Source of the DNA: Manihot esculenta
Taxonomy: Eukaryota > Streptophyta > Magnoliopsida > Malpighiales > Euphorbiaceae
Length of the DNA stretch: 64,000 bases
NCBI RefSeq assembly: GCF_001659605.2
Contig: NC_035164.2
Coordinates: forward strand, 10,440,994-10,504,993
Direction: 5' to 3'
Shown here piece by piece: positions 20,712-32,900 of the stretch. The position numbers and the translations under genes are program-made. The first letter of the stretch is position 1, and each line of letters starts with the position of its first letter. Under the pieces are notes generated by a model. It had not been told where the DNA came from and searched no databases. It saw only the letters and a program-made list of their open reading frames with translations.

Positions 20712-23700
20712 ATGAGAGGAACTCGTCGATCAGCTCGATTGACTGGAGTCCCACCAGAGAGTGAACGACCAGCTGCTCGTCCTCCTGCATTGCCGAGGGC
20801 AAGGTCTCAGAGATCTAGTAGGGAAGGTACGTCAATAGACCCTAGAAGGTCTGTAGACGAGAGCAGAAGAGGTACAGCCAGGGGAGAAAGATCAGAGGAA
20901 AGGAGGGAGGCTATGGAGATTGATCAGTCTAGAGATGACAGCATGGGTATAGGCAGATTGAGGAAGGTATGGGAGAGTCGCAGGGAGGCGCTCAGACCTC
21001 AGGTTTTGGCTATCCAGAGTATCCGATGGGAGGTATGTCGGAGTACTCTAGTTTTGTCCCATATCCTCCTTACATGCCATATATGCCTTATCCTCCTTAC
21101 TATCCACCATATCCTATGTATCCATCTTCTCCTACCCATCCAAGTGCAGCACACCCAGAACCAAATGAACCAGTACCACCACCAGAACCAGTAGCCCCTG
21201 TTGTTGACAGACATCAACCTAGCTCATCTGGAGGTAAAGTTGAAATTGGATGCTCCTAAATACAACACGGGAGATGATCCATTTGAATACCTCAGATCAG
21301 TTAGGATGATAACCAGTGAATTGGGAGCTGATGATAGTAGAGCCATTGAGATGGCAGGGTTTACACTTAAATGCAAGAAAGCCAGAGAATGGTTTAAGAA
21401 CTATGTGGAACCCAGGATGAATAGTATGTCTTGGGAAGAGTTCGCCAATGAGTTTGCAGGGTGGGCTTTTCCTGACAGTTCCAGGGAGATGAAAGTAATT
21501 GAGTTTGAACAGTTGCGACAGACAGATGAGATGAGTGTTGATGAATTCACAGATAAATTTCTGGATTTGCTTCAGTATGTGGGTCAAGCCTATGATACTG
21601 ATCAGAAGAAGGCAAGGAGATATACTATGAGATTGCATCCCAGGTATTCTTCCTTGATTCTTCCAGCAGAAAAGGAGAGTTTCCACACTATAGTTGACGC
21701 AGCCAGGAAAATGGAAGCTAGTGCCAATATTCAGAAACAGTCAAGGGCACAAGCTTCGGGTTCTAAGGCCCCCACTTCAGGCAGCAAGAGATGGGATAGA
21801 GCGAAAGGAACAAAGAGTAAGTTCTGGAGTAAAGTGAAGTCAGGTCTGGGAATAGGTAGTGGCTCAAGCTCTGGCACAGCTCCAGTATGCAGAAGATGCA
21901 GAAAACCACATGGCGGAGTTTGTCGGTTGGGATCTACAGCTTGTTTTAGATGTGGACAGGAAGGGCATATTGCTCGGGATTGTTCGCAGGTGACTTTTGC
22001 ACCATCCCAGCAGATGAGTTCAGGCAGTGTGGTACAGCCAGTTGTTCAGCCAGCAGCTCCAGTCATGCCTCAGAGTAGTGGCAGAGGTAGAGGGAGAGGG
22101 GCAGCCTCTACTTCAGCAGCAGGTTCCCGAGGTGGCAATCCGGTAGCCCCAGCACGGATTTTCACTGTGACACAGGAGGAGGCGAACACGTCGAACACAG
22201 TGGTGTCAGGTAATCTCATCATTGGGTGTTCTGATGTGTATGCTTTGATGGACCCCGGTGCTTCTCATTCCTTTATTGCTTCGAGAGCCATAGAGAGATT
22301 GGGTTTGATCAGTTCTGAGTTAGAGTATCCTCTCTAGGTCAGTGGACCTAGATGTGACCCATCAGTGGCAGTGTCAGTCTGTCGTTTCAGTCCAGTGTTC
22401 ATAGAGGGTAGATGCCTTCCAGCTGACCTTGTGGTTCTAGACTTGACAGATTTTGATGTCATTCTAGGGATGGATTGGCTATCTGCATATAGTGCTACGT
22501 TGGACTGTAGAGAAAAGCTAGTGAGTCTCAGAGACCAGGGTGGGTCAGAGTGTGTCTTTAGAGGAGACAGGAAAGGTACACCCAGAGGTATGATTTCAGC
22601 CCTTCAGGCTCATCGTTTGCTTAGGAGGGGTTGTCAGGGGTTTCTAGCTCATGTGAGAGAGCTAGACAGTCAGGTGAGGGAACCAGCCGCAGTACCAGTA
22701 GTCCAAGAGTTTCTCGATGTGTTCCCAGACGATTTACCAGGACTCCCACCTGATAGGGAGATAGGGTTTGAAATTGAATTGCTGCCAGGTACCAGACCTA
22801 TCTCTATTCCTCCCTACAGGATGGCGCCAGCAGAGTTAAAAGAGTTAAAAGAGCAATTGCAGGACTTGGTAGATAAGGGTTTCATCCGCCCTAGTACCTC
22901 ACCTTGGGGTGCTCCAGTGCTTTTTGTCAGAAAGAAGGATGGATCCCTCAGACTTTGTATCAACTACAGACAGTTGAACAAGGTCACTACCAAGAATAGG
23001 TATCCTCTACCTAGGATTGATGATCTATTTGACCAGCTAGCTGGAGCAGGTTGTTTCTCAAAAATAGATCTGAGATCCGGGTATCATCAGTTGAGAGTCA
23101 GAGAGGCAGATGTGCCTAAGACAGCTTTCAGGACCAGATATGGGCATTATGAGTTCTTAGTGATGCCGTTCGGGTTGACTAACGCCCCTGCAGCATTCAT
23201 GGATCTCATGAACAGAGTTTTCAGTGAGTTTCTGGATCACTTTGTTATTGTTTTCATCGATGATATTTTAGTGTATTCCAGAGATGCAGAGGAGCATGCC
23301 CAGCATCTGAGGATAGTTCTGCAGACACTGAGAGAGCATGGTTTATATGCCAAGTTCTCAAAGTGTGAGTTTTGGTTGAGGAGCATTTCCTTCTTGGGAC
23401 ATGTAGTATCAGCAGAGGGTATTGAAGTAGACCCCAAGAAGATAGAAGCTGTAGCTAACTGGCCCAGACCCACTATAGTGACTGACATTAAAAGTTTTTT
23501 GGGACTGGCAGGTTACTACAGGAGGTTCGTTCAGAACTGCTCCAAGATAGCAGCTCCGATGACCAAACTGACTCAGAAGAACCAGAAGTTTATCTAGTCA
23601 GACCAGTGCGAAGAGAGCTTTGAGGAGCTCAAGAGGAGATTGACCACAGCACCAGTGCTAGCTCTGCCTGTGAGTAATGAGGATTTCACAGTGTTCTGTG

Positions 23701-24126
23701 ATGCATCTCGAGTGGGATTGGGCTGTGTTTTGATGCAGAGTGATAGGGTGATAGCTTATGCTTCGAGACAGTTGAAGAAGCACGAGTTAAATTACCCCAC
23801 CCATGACCTAGAGATGGCAGCAGTTATCTTTGCACTTAAGATGTGGCGGCATTACCTCTATGGGGTTAAATGCGAGATCTTCACTGATCACAACAGTTTA
23901 CAGTACATCTTGAGTCAGAGAGAGCTGAATTTGAGGCAGAGAAGATGGGTAGAATTGCTTAGTGATTATGATTGTAAGATCCAGTACCATCCGGGAAAGG
24001 CGAATGTTGTGGCAGACGCCCTAAGCCGGAAGTCACTAGGCAGTTTATCCCATATAGCAGTACATCGGAGACCAGTCGTGATGGAGCTTTACAAGCTCTT
24101 AGAAGAGGGATTACAGTTAGAATTGT
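20712..24126 (+). pseudogene. gag-pol of A2, truncated with frameshifts and stops
   Basis: The start is ATG at 20712 (MRGTRRSARLTGVPPE), the same start as the intact D gag at 34975; an upstream in-frame ATG at 20682 is not shared. The frame shifts near 20970 into a Pro/Tyr-rich stretch (SSFVPYPPYMPY) and again near 21235. It then stays in one frame with TAG at 22335 and TAG at 23595, both replacing TGG of the relatives. Domains: capsid (from 21240), zinc knuckle CFRCGQEGHIARDC (21942-21984), protease DPGASHSF (about 22252), RT with FIDDIL (about 23258), RNase H (from 23685). Sequence stops inside the RNase H to integrase linker at 24126. Confidence 0.9.
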
Positions 24127-25148
24127 TGATTGATGACCGCTGGATTCCTCCACCCCGGTTGGGGGCCGGGCCCATGGCGACAGCCCATTACCTGAAGGCC
24201 CTCAAGCCACCCACCTGAACCAGGTCCGGCCCGCTCAGCCTTAAGACCGGGCTCCACCCTGATTTCTCATATAGATCGCCCCAACCTTCTCAGCCCAACG
24301 ACCAGGTTTTCTCTGGGCTCAGTCTTGAACTCCTCTTCCTGCCCAGCCCGGAGAAAGGAAGGTGGCCAGCCCATCCAGCCCGTCCCCCGGGTGGGTCCGT
24401 CCGCATGCGTGCCCGGAGAGAATTAAATGGTCGTTACGCATGCAACAGATATCTGATATTCTCGTACAACCGTATCAGTATGGCGGAGACAGGTAGCCCA
24501 ATGGAAACAAGGTCGGTACATGTCATTGACAGAGGAAGGAAAAGAATAAAAGGGGAGGGTCACTCTCCTTTCAGACTAAGCTTTTTCTAAGTTAGCGAAC
24601 ACCCTTGTAAAACCCTACTTTCTGGATCTCAGATCATCAATTGGCGCCGTCTGTGGGAAATGAAGGAGATCTTTTCATCGCCGGAGTTCCACTCTTACAA
24701 AACCCACTGAGATCCACAATGGCCAATCATAATGAAAACAACCTCGCTAACACCCCTAATGACCTGAGCCCCGCTCAGGAGGGACAACAGTTCTCTTTTT
24801 CCAGTCCCACAACCCCAAACAACCAAACATCGATCCCCTTCAACCCCTCACCGAGCCTTGTAGGGAATGCACCCGGAGCTGCCTTATCCAACCAGGACCT
24901 CCAAGCCATGGCCCTTCAACTACAAAATACCGCCCACTGGCAAGGGCAGATGATGCAACAGAGGGGCCTTAGCACCCCAATGAATGTGACGCCCGTAGTA
25001 GAAGAACCCCGAACCAATGAACCCCAGCCTACCTTTAACCACCCACAAGCTGTCAGTCGAGAAATCGGGGAAAAGGGGCGAAGAACAGGAGGAGAAGATG
25101 AACTAGAAGCTAGAGTTCATGGAAGAAGGGTAAGGGAGCTGATAGAAA
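24127..25148 (+). mobile_element. Tat-type gypsy fragment B1 (5' LTR plus gag start)
   Basis: It contains an LTR at 24131-24639 (TGATGACCGCTGG...AGATCATCA), a primer-binding site tggcgccgtctgtgggaa at 24642-24659 and the first part of gag (ATG 24719, MANHNENNLANTPN). It breaks off at gagctgatagaaa (25148), where the C reverse transcriptase begins on the other strand. It is nearly identical to B2 (39000-40016). The bases just before its LTR (attgttgat) equal those before B2, including the B2 target duplication ttgat. This is best read as a copy of the B2 left end rather than an independent insertion. Confidence 0.88.
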
Positions 25149-27487
25149 TCAATTTTTGTAAAGAAAATAGCACCACATAATTCTTCAAGCATATAATCTA
25201 ATCTAGGAATAGGATGGCGATACTTTACAGTGATTTTGTTGATCGCATGACAATCAACACACATGCGCATTGTTCCATCTTTCTTTGGAACCAACAAAAC
25301 AGGTACTGCGCATGGACTAAGGCTCTCCCTAATATGTCCCTTAGCTAGCAACTCATCAACTTGCTTTTGCAATTCCTTTGTCTCCTTAGGATTGCTACGG
25401 TAAGCTGGACGGTTTGGAATCTGAGCTCCAGGAACAAAATCGATTTGATGTTCTATTCCCCTAATGGGTGGCAACCCAGATGGCACCTCCTCAGGAAATA
25501 CATCCGCAAACTCCTGCAATAACTTAGAAAAAGAACTAGGCAATTCAACAGTAGGGTTAGTCTCAATCATAAAATTGGAACTAAAACGCAATATAATCAA
25601 AGCTCTCTTCCCTAAGTATGCTTTCTTCAGCTCTCTCTCTTTACAATAAAAGGAAGACTTGTTGAATTCTTCACTCTTCTCTCTCAGTTCTCCTTTTACC
25701 TCCACACTCACTAACGTTTTCTCTCCTGCACATCTCTCATTTTTATCCTTTCCCGTGTAGTCACTCTCCTTTGGGCCATTCAAAACTTTCATTTTACTGC
25801 TGGCCTCTTTTCCCTCATTCTTTTTACTTGTCTCACCTCCCTTACCCAATTTAGCAGATTGTTGTAATTTCACTTGATCAGCATATACATCTTTAGGAGA
25901 TAATGGTACAAGTATATATTTTACACCGAGGAACGTAAAAGAAAACCTATTACTATACCTATTATGAATGACACGCCTATCAAATTGCCATGGTCTACCT
26001 AACAAAATATGTCCAGCCTGCATGGGTACAATATCACAAGTAACCTCATCTACATATTTGCCAATAGAAAATGACACTTTACATTGCTTGGTTACCTTTG
26101 CCTCACCGCTATCATTCAACCACTGAAGTCTGTAAGGATTAGGGTGTTTAATAGTTTCTAGTCCTAATTTATCAACTAAAATAGTACTAGCACAATTAAC
26201 TTGACTACCCGAATCTATTATCATGCTACAGACTTTACCACCAACCAAACAACGAGTGTGAAAGATGTTTTCACGCTGTTCAAGTCCCTCTTCTTTAATA
26301 GAAACATTTAAAGTATGCAATATCACTAAGGACTCTCCTTGAACAGGATACTCTTCTATCTCTACATCAGAACAATCTTCTAAAGGTGGTACTTCATCAG
26401 AATCAGAATCACTTTCGGAGACTATCTCATCTCCCCTCACTATCATAGCACGTTTATTAGCACACTCATTGGCATAATGCCCACGCCCTTTACATTTAAA
26501 CCACTGAATATCTCTAGTTCTATTTGATTTAGGGGCTGATTCATTTTTACCATGAGAGTTGGATGTTTCTTTGGAAGGTAACATGCCTTTTTGAGTTGAA
26601 GACTTTTCAAACCTTTTAGGATCAGGCTTGGTGTTCCATTTGAAACCCCATTTGCTGTTGGAGTTTTGAGCAGCCATGTTGCTCCCCCATCTATTTCGAC
26701 CTCTTTGTCTTTCCACCTTAATTGCAATGTTCACCAAGTCTTCCAAATCAACATATGGTTGCAAATCAACCACATCAGCAATCTCCTTGTTAAGACCACC
26801 AAAGAAACGAGCCATAGTCTGGTCTTCCTCCTCCACTATGTTTGCTTTGATCAGGAGCAACTCCATCTCCTTATAATACTCATCAACAGATTTTGATCCT
26901 TGGATTAGTCTTTGCAACTGATGATGGAGATCTCTATGGTAATAAGTAGGCACATATTTCTTCCTCATTATTCGCTTCATCTCATCCCAACTAGCAATGG
27001 GTAACTCTCCATTCCTTCTCCTAGATTTCACAAGCTCATCCCACCATATTAGTGCATAATCTGAAAACTCAAGGGCAGCAAGTTTTACCTTTTTATCATC
27101 GGAATAGTTTTGACAGTTAAAAACCATCTCCACTTTACGCTCCCACTCTAAATAGGCATCAACATCAGCCTTACCATTGAAGCTTGGAATCTTCATCTTT
27201 ATGGAGTTCATACTGTTATCTACATATGGTACACGATCATTGAACCTTCTGGCTCGGACAGGGGCTGATTGTGCCTCATTTTCCTCTTCATAGGATGGAT
27301 CGTGTGTATCATCATCCCTCTGAATGGACTTGCCCTTTGAAGATCTAAGGTTGTCCTCAAGGTTATCCATTCTCGAATTTAGCTTCTGAAAGCTATCCAT
27401 GAAAGCTTTATATATATCTTTAAGATCAAATGTAGGGTCAGAAGTATCACCAGTATTATGCCCAGACATTATAGAAAAAAAATTCAC
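25149..27487 (-). CDS. gag-protease-RT start of element C (3'-truncated)
   Basis: An uninterrupted - strand frame of about 780 codons from a start at 27487 or the more likely MSGHNTGDTSD at 27469. Domains: a coiled-coil-like N-terminus; retrotransposon gag (YLEWERKVEMVF, YALIWWDELV, SVDEYYKEMELLL); a zinc knuckle near 26495 in which the first Cys is Trp (WFKC..GHYANEC); an acidic stretch (SESDSDSDEVPPLED); the protease motif IIDSGSQVNCAS (about 26220); LLGRPWQFDR; then the RT N-terminus with GLPPIRGIEHQIDF, AVPVLLVPKKDG and MRMCVDCHAINKI. It ends at KID where B1 was joined. The catalytic RT core, RNase H and integrase are absent, so it is a gag-PR remnant of a chromovirus-like gypsy element different from the A family. 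Confidence 0.88.
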
Positions 27488-27708
27488 AATTCTCTCAACT
27501 CACGTGTTTAATTTTCAAGCACTCACTTGGTATCTCAAAAGTGCACTTCAGAATAAAGACTCAATAAGCCAAGCTTGTATGATTCAAATAATAAGGAAAG
27601 CAAGGAAAGACCTAAGAAGAAAAGATAGGAAACAACACTAGATGCAAACTGACCAAAATGAACAAATAGATTGATTTAACACACAAAAGTTAAATTTTGT
27701 GTACTAAG
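27488..27708 (-). other. Leader of element C, gag-proximal part
   Basis: Non-coding - strand leader between the gag start of C and the D insertion. Its last five bases (ctaag, 27704-27708) are the left target duplication of D. It continues on the other side of D at 37498. Confidence 0.75.
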
Positions 27709-29884
27709 TGTAACGACCCGAAAATCGGACCGCTACCGGCGCTAGGATCCAGGTCGGCTTAAGGCCGCCGGGACCCGTAGCAAGCCTAACATTCATCCTG
27801 AAAACCTGTTTAATCCCATACATGATCAGCAACATACATAAAAATTTAAAACTTTTCCTTCAAACATCCAACTCAACCTGAACTTACATGTACATAGTCA
27901 TGATCATAATCATGATCCCTCTGTGGGATCTCAACAATGCCCCAATGGGCGATACAACATGAGATGAGTTGGCTTTCATGAACATTATAAAACATTTTTG
28001 ATCATGTAATAAAAGGGATACCTCATACACAATGTCAAGCACAATATCTAATCCTCAATACCATTACATGACTGAAACTGTACTTTTACATAACATTAAT
28101 ACATTTATCATGTCCACACTATCTATTACATACATCAGACTTCATTACTCTTGTAAACCTCCTGGTCTACCCTGTACCTGCAAACCTGGGGAAATTGGGA
28201 GAGGGGTGAGCTACTAGAGCCCAGTGAGCAGAATAATAAAAACATTTAAATCATATGAATCATGGAATGCATCACATCACAGCTAATCACATCAAGGATG
28301 AACTTGTCACCAATAGCCCTCTACATGGTCCAACTGTGCCAGAACGTAGAATGGGTCCTGGTCTTTCCCTTACATATCATAACATAACAGTGTCCAACTG
28401 TGTCAGAACATAGAATGGGTCCTGGTCTTTCTCTTACATAGTGCCAGCGAACGTAGAATGGGTCCCACTGGTCTTACTTTCCGTACCGTACATATCACAT
28501 CGTCATATCATAGATCGAGGGCTATGGATCATCCAACATTCATCCACATCAACATAAAAATATGCAATGTAACATATTCGTGAATTCTAATGCAAGCAAC
28601 CTACTTCATCACATGGCATTCATGATGCGTGAAACATGCTAAAAAGTTCATTATTTGCTTTAAAACATAATAAGTTATTCCACTCACCTCTGGATAGCTC
28701 TGACCAGACACTGGGGCAACAGACTCACTGCTGGGGTCCTCGGTTCCTCGGGTCCGAACCTATACAGGTGGACTCAAATGAGGGACCAAACATACATGAA
28801 CATAACTCTAAACTATCCCCCAAAAACCCTTAAAACATCATAGAACAATCATAGAAAAACATGCAAGAAAGGGCTGGACAGGGCACTTTCGGCGGCAGGT
28901 TCGGCGGCCGAAAGTCCCTCCAGAGCCGAAAGTCAGGCAGGTTCGACGGCACCTTCGGCGGTCGAAAGTCCCAGACAGAGACGAAAGTCTCCTTTCTGGG
29001 GCAAGTTTCGGCAGCCGAAGGCTGCCTCCACAAGCATGTTCGGCGGCCGAAAGTTCCTTCGGCTGCCGAACCTGGTTTCGCCCAGAATGGCAGAAACTCA
29101 GCTCCCCTATGCATTTATGCCTCCAAAACTAACCAATCATGCATAAACCTATTCTACAACATTCCCAAGCATACATAAGCAAACATACAAGTTCCTAGGG
29201 GCATCAAACCATCAAAAACCCCAACTACAACACACAAGCAACTCACATTGCTCAAAAACACATATAAAACCCATAAACCTAACTATGAGCTAAACATGCA
29301 TTCTACTCCATAGATCCACTTAAAACTTGTTTAAAACATAATGTAAGCTAGAGATCGACTCTTACCTCTTGAAGATCGAGGGTGGAGGCGATCTAACTTG
29401 AAGTTGGAAGAGATTTGAGTTATTGAACCTCAAAGCTCCAAAACTTGCTCAAAACTTGGAAATCTTCAAAACAAGATGAAAACTAGTGAAAAACTTGAAA
29501 GATCTGAAGGAAAAGACTCAAGATCGGTGAGGGGTGGCGGAGGACTCACCTTGGCCGGAAATGGGGAAAAAGCTCGCCCGTTTTCGGCTAAGGGACCCTT
29601 TTATAGTGGCTGGCCAGGCCACGTTCGGGGGCCGAACCTGGACTTTCCTCACTTATGCTTTCGGGGGCCTAAAGGTGCTCCCGAAGGCATGCATGTTCGG
29701 CGGCCGAACCTGAGTTTTCCTCCAAGGTTGTTTTATGCAAAAACTCATTTCCATTTTACTTAAAACCATGAAAAACCTTAAAACATTTTATGAAAACATG
29801 ATTCTACCCTACTAGAGGCTTCCGACATCCGAGATTCCACCGGACGGTAGGAATTCCGATATCGGAGTCTAGCCGGGTATTACA
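27709..29884 (-). repeat. 3' LTR of D (2176 bp)
   Basis: On the - strand it runs TGTAATACCCGG (29884) to TCGTTACA (27709). TATA-like actataaaagg lies at about 29605-29615 on the - strand. It is 77 bp shorter than the partner LTR, mainly because segments holding GGTTCGGCGGCCGAA-type palindromes are missing near 29640 and 29700. Confidence 0.95.
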
Positions 29885-29899
29885 TTCTCCCCCCCTTAA
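29885..29899 (-). other. Polypurine tract of D
   Basis: On the - strand it reads cttaaggggggagaa, directly before the TG of the 3' LTR, matching the A1 tract. Confidence 0.88.
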
Positions 29900-29994
29900 G
29901 AACATTCGTCCCCGAATGTTCCTCAACTAGCACACAAAGCATGGCATAAAACATAACATACATACATAGCACATAAACACATAAAGATCTAACC

Positions 29995-32900
29995 TTAAAA
30001 GAGATGAGGGTACTGCTGGAGCATAGACTCCCGTGTCTCCCAAGTGCATTCCTCCAAGTTGTGGTGGTTCCACAGGACTTTCACCATCGGGATTTCCTTG
30101 TTCCTTAACTTTCTGATCTGGGTGTCTATGATCCGTACTGGCTGTTCAACATAAGTGAGATCCTCTTGGACCTCCACATCAGGCTCACTAAGAACCTTGC
30201 TCGGATCTGACACAAACTTCCTCAACATTGAAACATGGAAAACCGAATGGATTCTTTCCATTGAAGCAGGTAAATCCAGCTTGTACGACACATTCCCAAT
30301 CTTTTGCAAGATTTCAAAGGGTCCGATGTATCGTGGGGCTAGTTTACCTTTCTTCCCAAAGCGAACCACTCCTTTCATTGGAGACACCTTGAGCAATACC
30401 AGATCCCCCTCCTGAAACTCTAACTACCTTCTGCGGATGTCTGCATAACTCTTCTGTCTGCTTGTAGCAGTCTTGATCCTTTCTCTGATTATGGGTACTA
30501 CCCTGCTGGTAATCTCTACTAGCTCAGGCCCTGCTAAGGCCTTTTCTCCAACCTCTTCCTAGCAAACAGGTGATCTGCACTTCCTTCCATATAAAGCTTC
30601 ATATGGAGCCATCCCGATGCTAGCATGATGGCTGTTATTGTAGGCAAACTCCACCAAAGGTAGATGCTGCCTCCAAGAACCGCCAAAGTCCAGCACACAC
30701 ATTCTGAGCATATCCTCTATGGTCTGGATGGTCCTTTCTGATTGTCCGTCCGTCTGTGGGTGGAAGGCAGTACTGAAATCCAACCTAGTACCCATGGCGT
30801 TCTGCAGACTCCGCCAAAATCTGGAGGTGAACTGGGGCCCTCTATCTGACACTATAGAAACAGGAACCCCATGCAGCCTGACGATCTCATCAACATACAC
30901 CTGCGCCAACTTGTCCACAGAATAGCCACTCCTGACAGGAATGAAGTGAGCAGATTTAGTGAGTCTGTCCACAATCACCCATATAGAGTCCAATCTGTTG
31001 GACGCCGCCGGTAACCCCACTACGAAATCCATAGCTATATTTTTCCATTTCCATTCTGGAATAGGTAGCGGGTTAAGCATTCCAGCCGGCTTCTGATGTT
31101 CCAGCTTCACCCTCTGACACACTTCGCAGGCTGACACAAACTGTGCCACTTCTTTCTTCATAGCTGGCCACCAATAAACCTTCTTCAAATCTTGATACAT
31201 CTTGGTGGCTCCGGGGTGAATGTTGTATCTTGCATTATGAGCCTCTCTCATAATGTCTCCTTTTAGCCCTATGTCATCTGGTACACATAGTCTGCTCCCA
31301 TAGCGGAGGATCCCCTTGCTGTCGAATCTGAACTCACTATCATTGCCTGACTGAACAGTCCTGGTAATCTTCACTAACTCCGGGTCCTCATGCTGTTTCT
31401 GAGCCACCTGCTCCAGAAACACGGGTGCCACTCTCATCTGGGCCACCAAGGCACCTGTACCAGATAAGTCCATCTGTAGACCTTCCTCAATGAGCTTGTA
31501 AAACTCCTTCACCACTGGCCTCCTCTCTGCCAATATATGGGATAAGCTACCGAGTGATTTCCGGCTTAAGGCGTCTGCCACAACATTCGCCTTACCCGGA
31601 TGGTACTGAATCTTGCAATCATAGTCACTCAGCAGCTCCACCCATCTCCTCTGTCTCAAGTTCAAATCTCTTTGACTCAGGATGTACTGCAGGCTCTTAT
31701 GATCTGTAAAGATCTCACATTTAACCCCCATAGAGGTAGTGCCTCCACATCTTGAGTGCAAAGATTACTGCTGCCATCTCCAGGTCATGTGTGGGGTAAT
31801 TCAACTCATGCTTCTTTAGCTGCCTAGAAGCATAAGCGATCACCCTCTCATTTTGCATTAGTACACAACCCAGTCCCACACGGGACGCATCACAAAAGAC
31901 TGTAAAGTCCTCATCACTAGATGGCAGAGCTAAAACTGGTGCTGAAGTCAACCTCTTCTTAAGCTCTTCAAAACTCTCTTCGCACTGGTCGGTCCACAGA
32001 AACTTCTGATTCTTCCTGGTTAGTCTGGTCAGAGGAGCTGCTATCTTTGAGAAGTCCTGAACGAACCTCCCGTAGTAACCTGCCAAACCTAAGAAACTTC
32101 TAATCTCTGTCACTGAAGTGGGTCTAGGCCAGTTAGCCACAGTTTCTGTCTTCTTGGGGTCTACCTCTATACCATTTTCTGATACTACATGCCCCAAGAA
32201 CGAAATGCTCCTCAGCCAGAACTCACACTTAGAGAACTTGGCATACAAGCCATGCTCCCTCAAAGTCTGCAGAACCAACCTCAGATGATGGGCATGCTCC
32301 TCTGCGTTCCTGGAATACACTAAGATATCATCTATGAAGACAATAACAAAGTGATCCAGGTATTGGCTAAATACTCTGTTCATGAGATCCATGAATGCTG
32401 CAGGGGCGTTGGTTAACCCGAACGGCATTACAAGGAACTCAAAATGCCCATATCTGGTCCTGAAAGCTGTCTTCGGCACATCTTCATCCCTTATCCTTAG
32501 CTGATGGTACCCCGATCTTAGATCTATTTTGGAGAAACAACCCGCTCCTGCTAGCTGGTCGAATAGATCATCGATCCTTGGCAGAGGGTACCTATTTTTG
32601 GTAGTGACTTTGTTCAACTGCCTGTAGTCGATACAAAGTCTAAGGGATCCATCCTTCTTCCTCACAAACAAGACCGGAGCACCCCAAGGTGAGGTACTCT
32701 GTCGGATGAAACCCTTTTCTACCAGCTCTTGCAACTATTCTTTCAACTCTTTCAACTCGGTTGGGGCCATCCTGTAGGGAGGGATAGAGATCGGTCTAGT
32801 TCCAGGCACTAACTCTATCTCGAACTCTATCTCCCTAGCAGGTGGTAAACCTGGAAGCTCGTCTGGAAAGACATCCTGAAACTCTCTGACAACTGGCACC

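Larger units (their letters stand above)
18206..24126 (+). mobile_element. Ty3/gypsy chromovirus A2, 3'-truncated, inserted in the LTR of C
   Basis: A complete 5' LTR (18206-20482), primer-binding site and gag-pol through RNase H, ending abruptly about codon LQLEL at 24126, where the B1 fragment begins. Integrase, chromodomain and 3' LTR are missing. It has the same family and domain order as A1 and D but is more diverged from them than they are from each other in the LTR (for example the tandem array at 19660-19860). Confidence 0.92.

Noticed and set aside
20999..21217. Trp-rich - strand ORF
   Set aside because: It is the reverse of the Pro/Tyr-rich gag segment of A2.
24131..25148. B1 as an independent insertion with its own target duplication
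   Set aside because: The right end is missing, and the left flank repeats the B2 flank beyond the 5-bp duplication, which independent insertion would not produce.
25464..26896. Several + strand ORFs across element C
   Set aside because: They lie opposite the long gag-protease frame and look like shadows without domain content.
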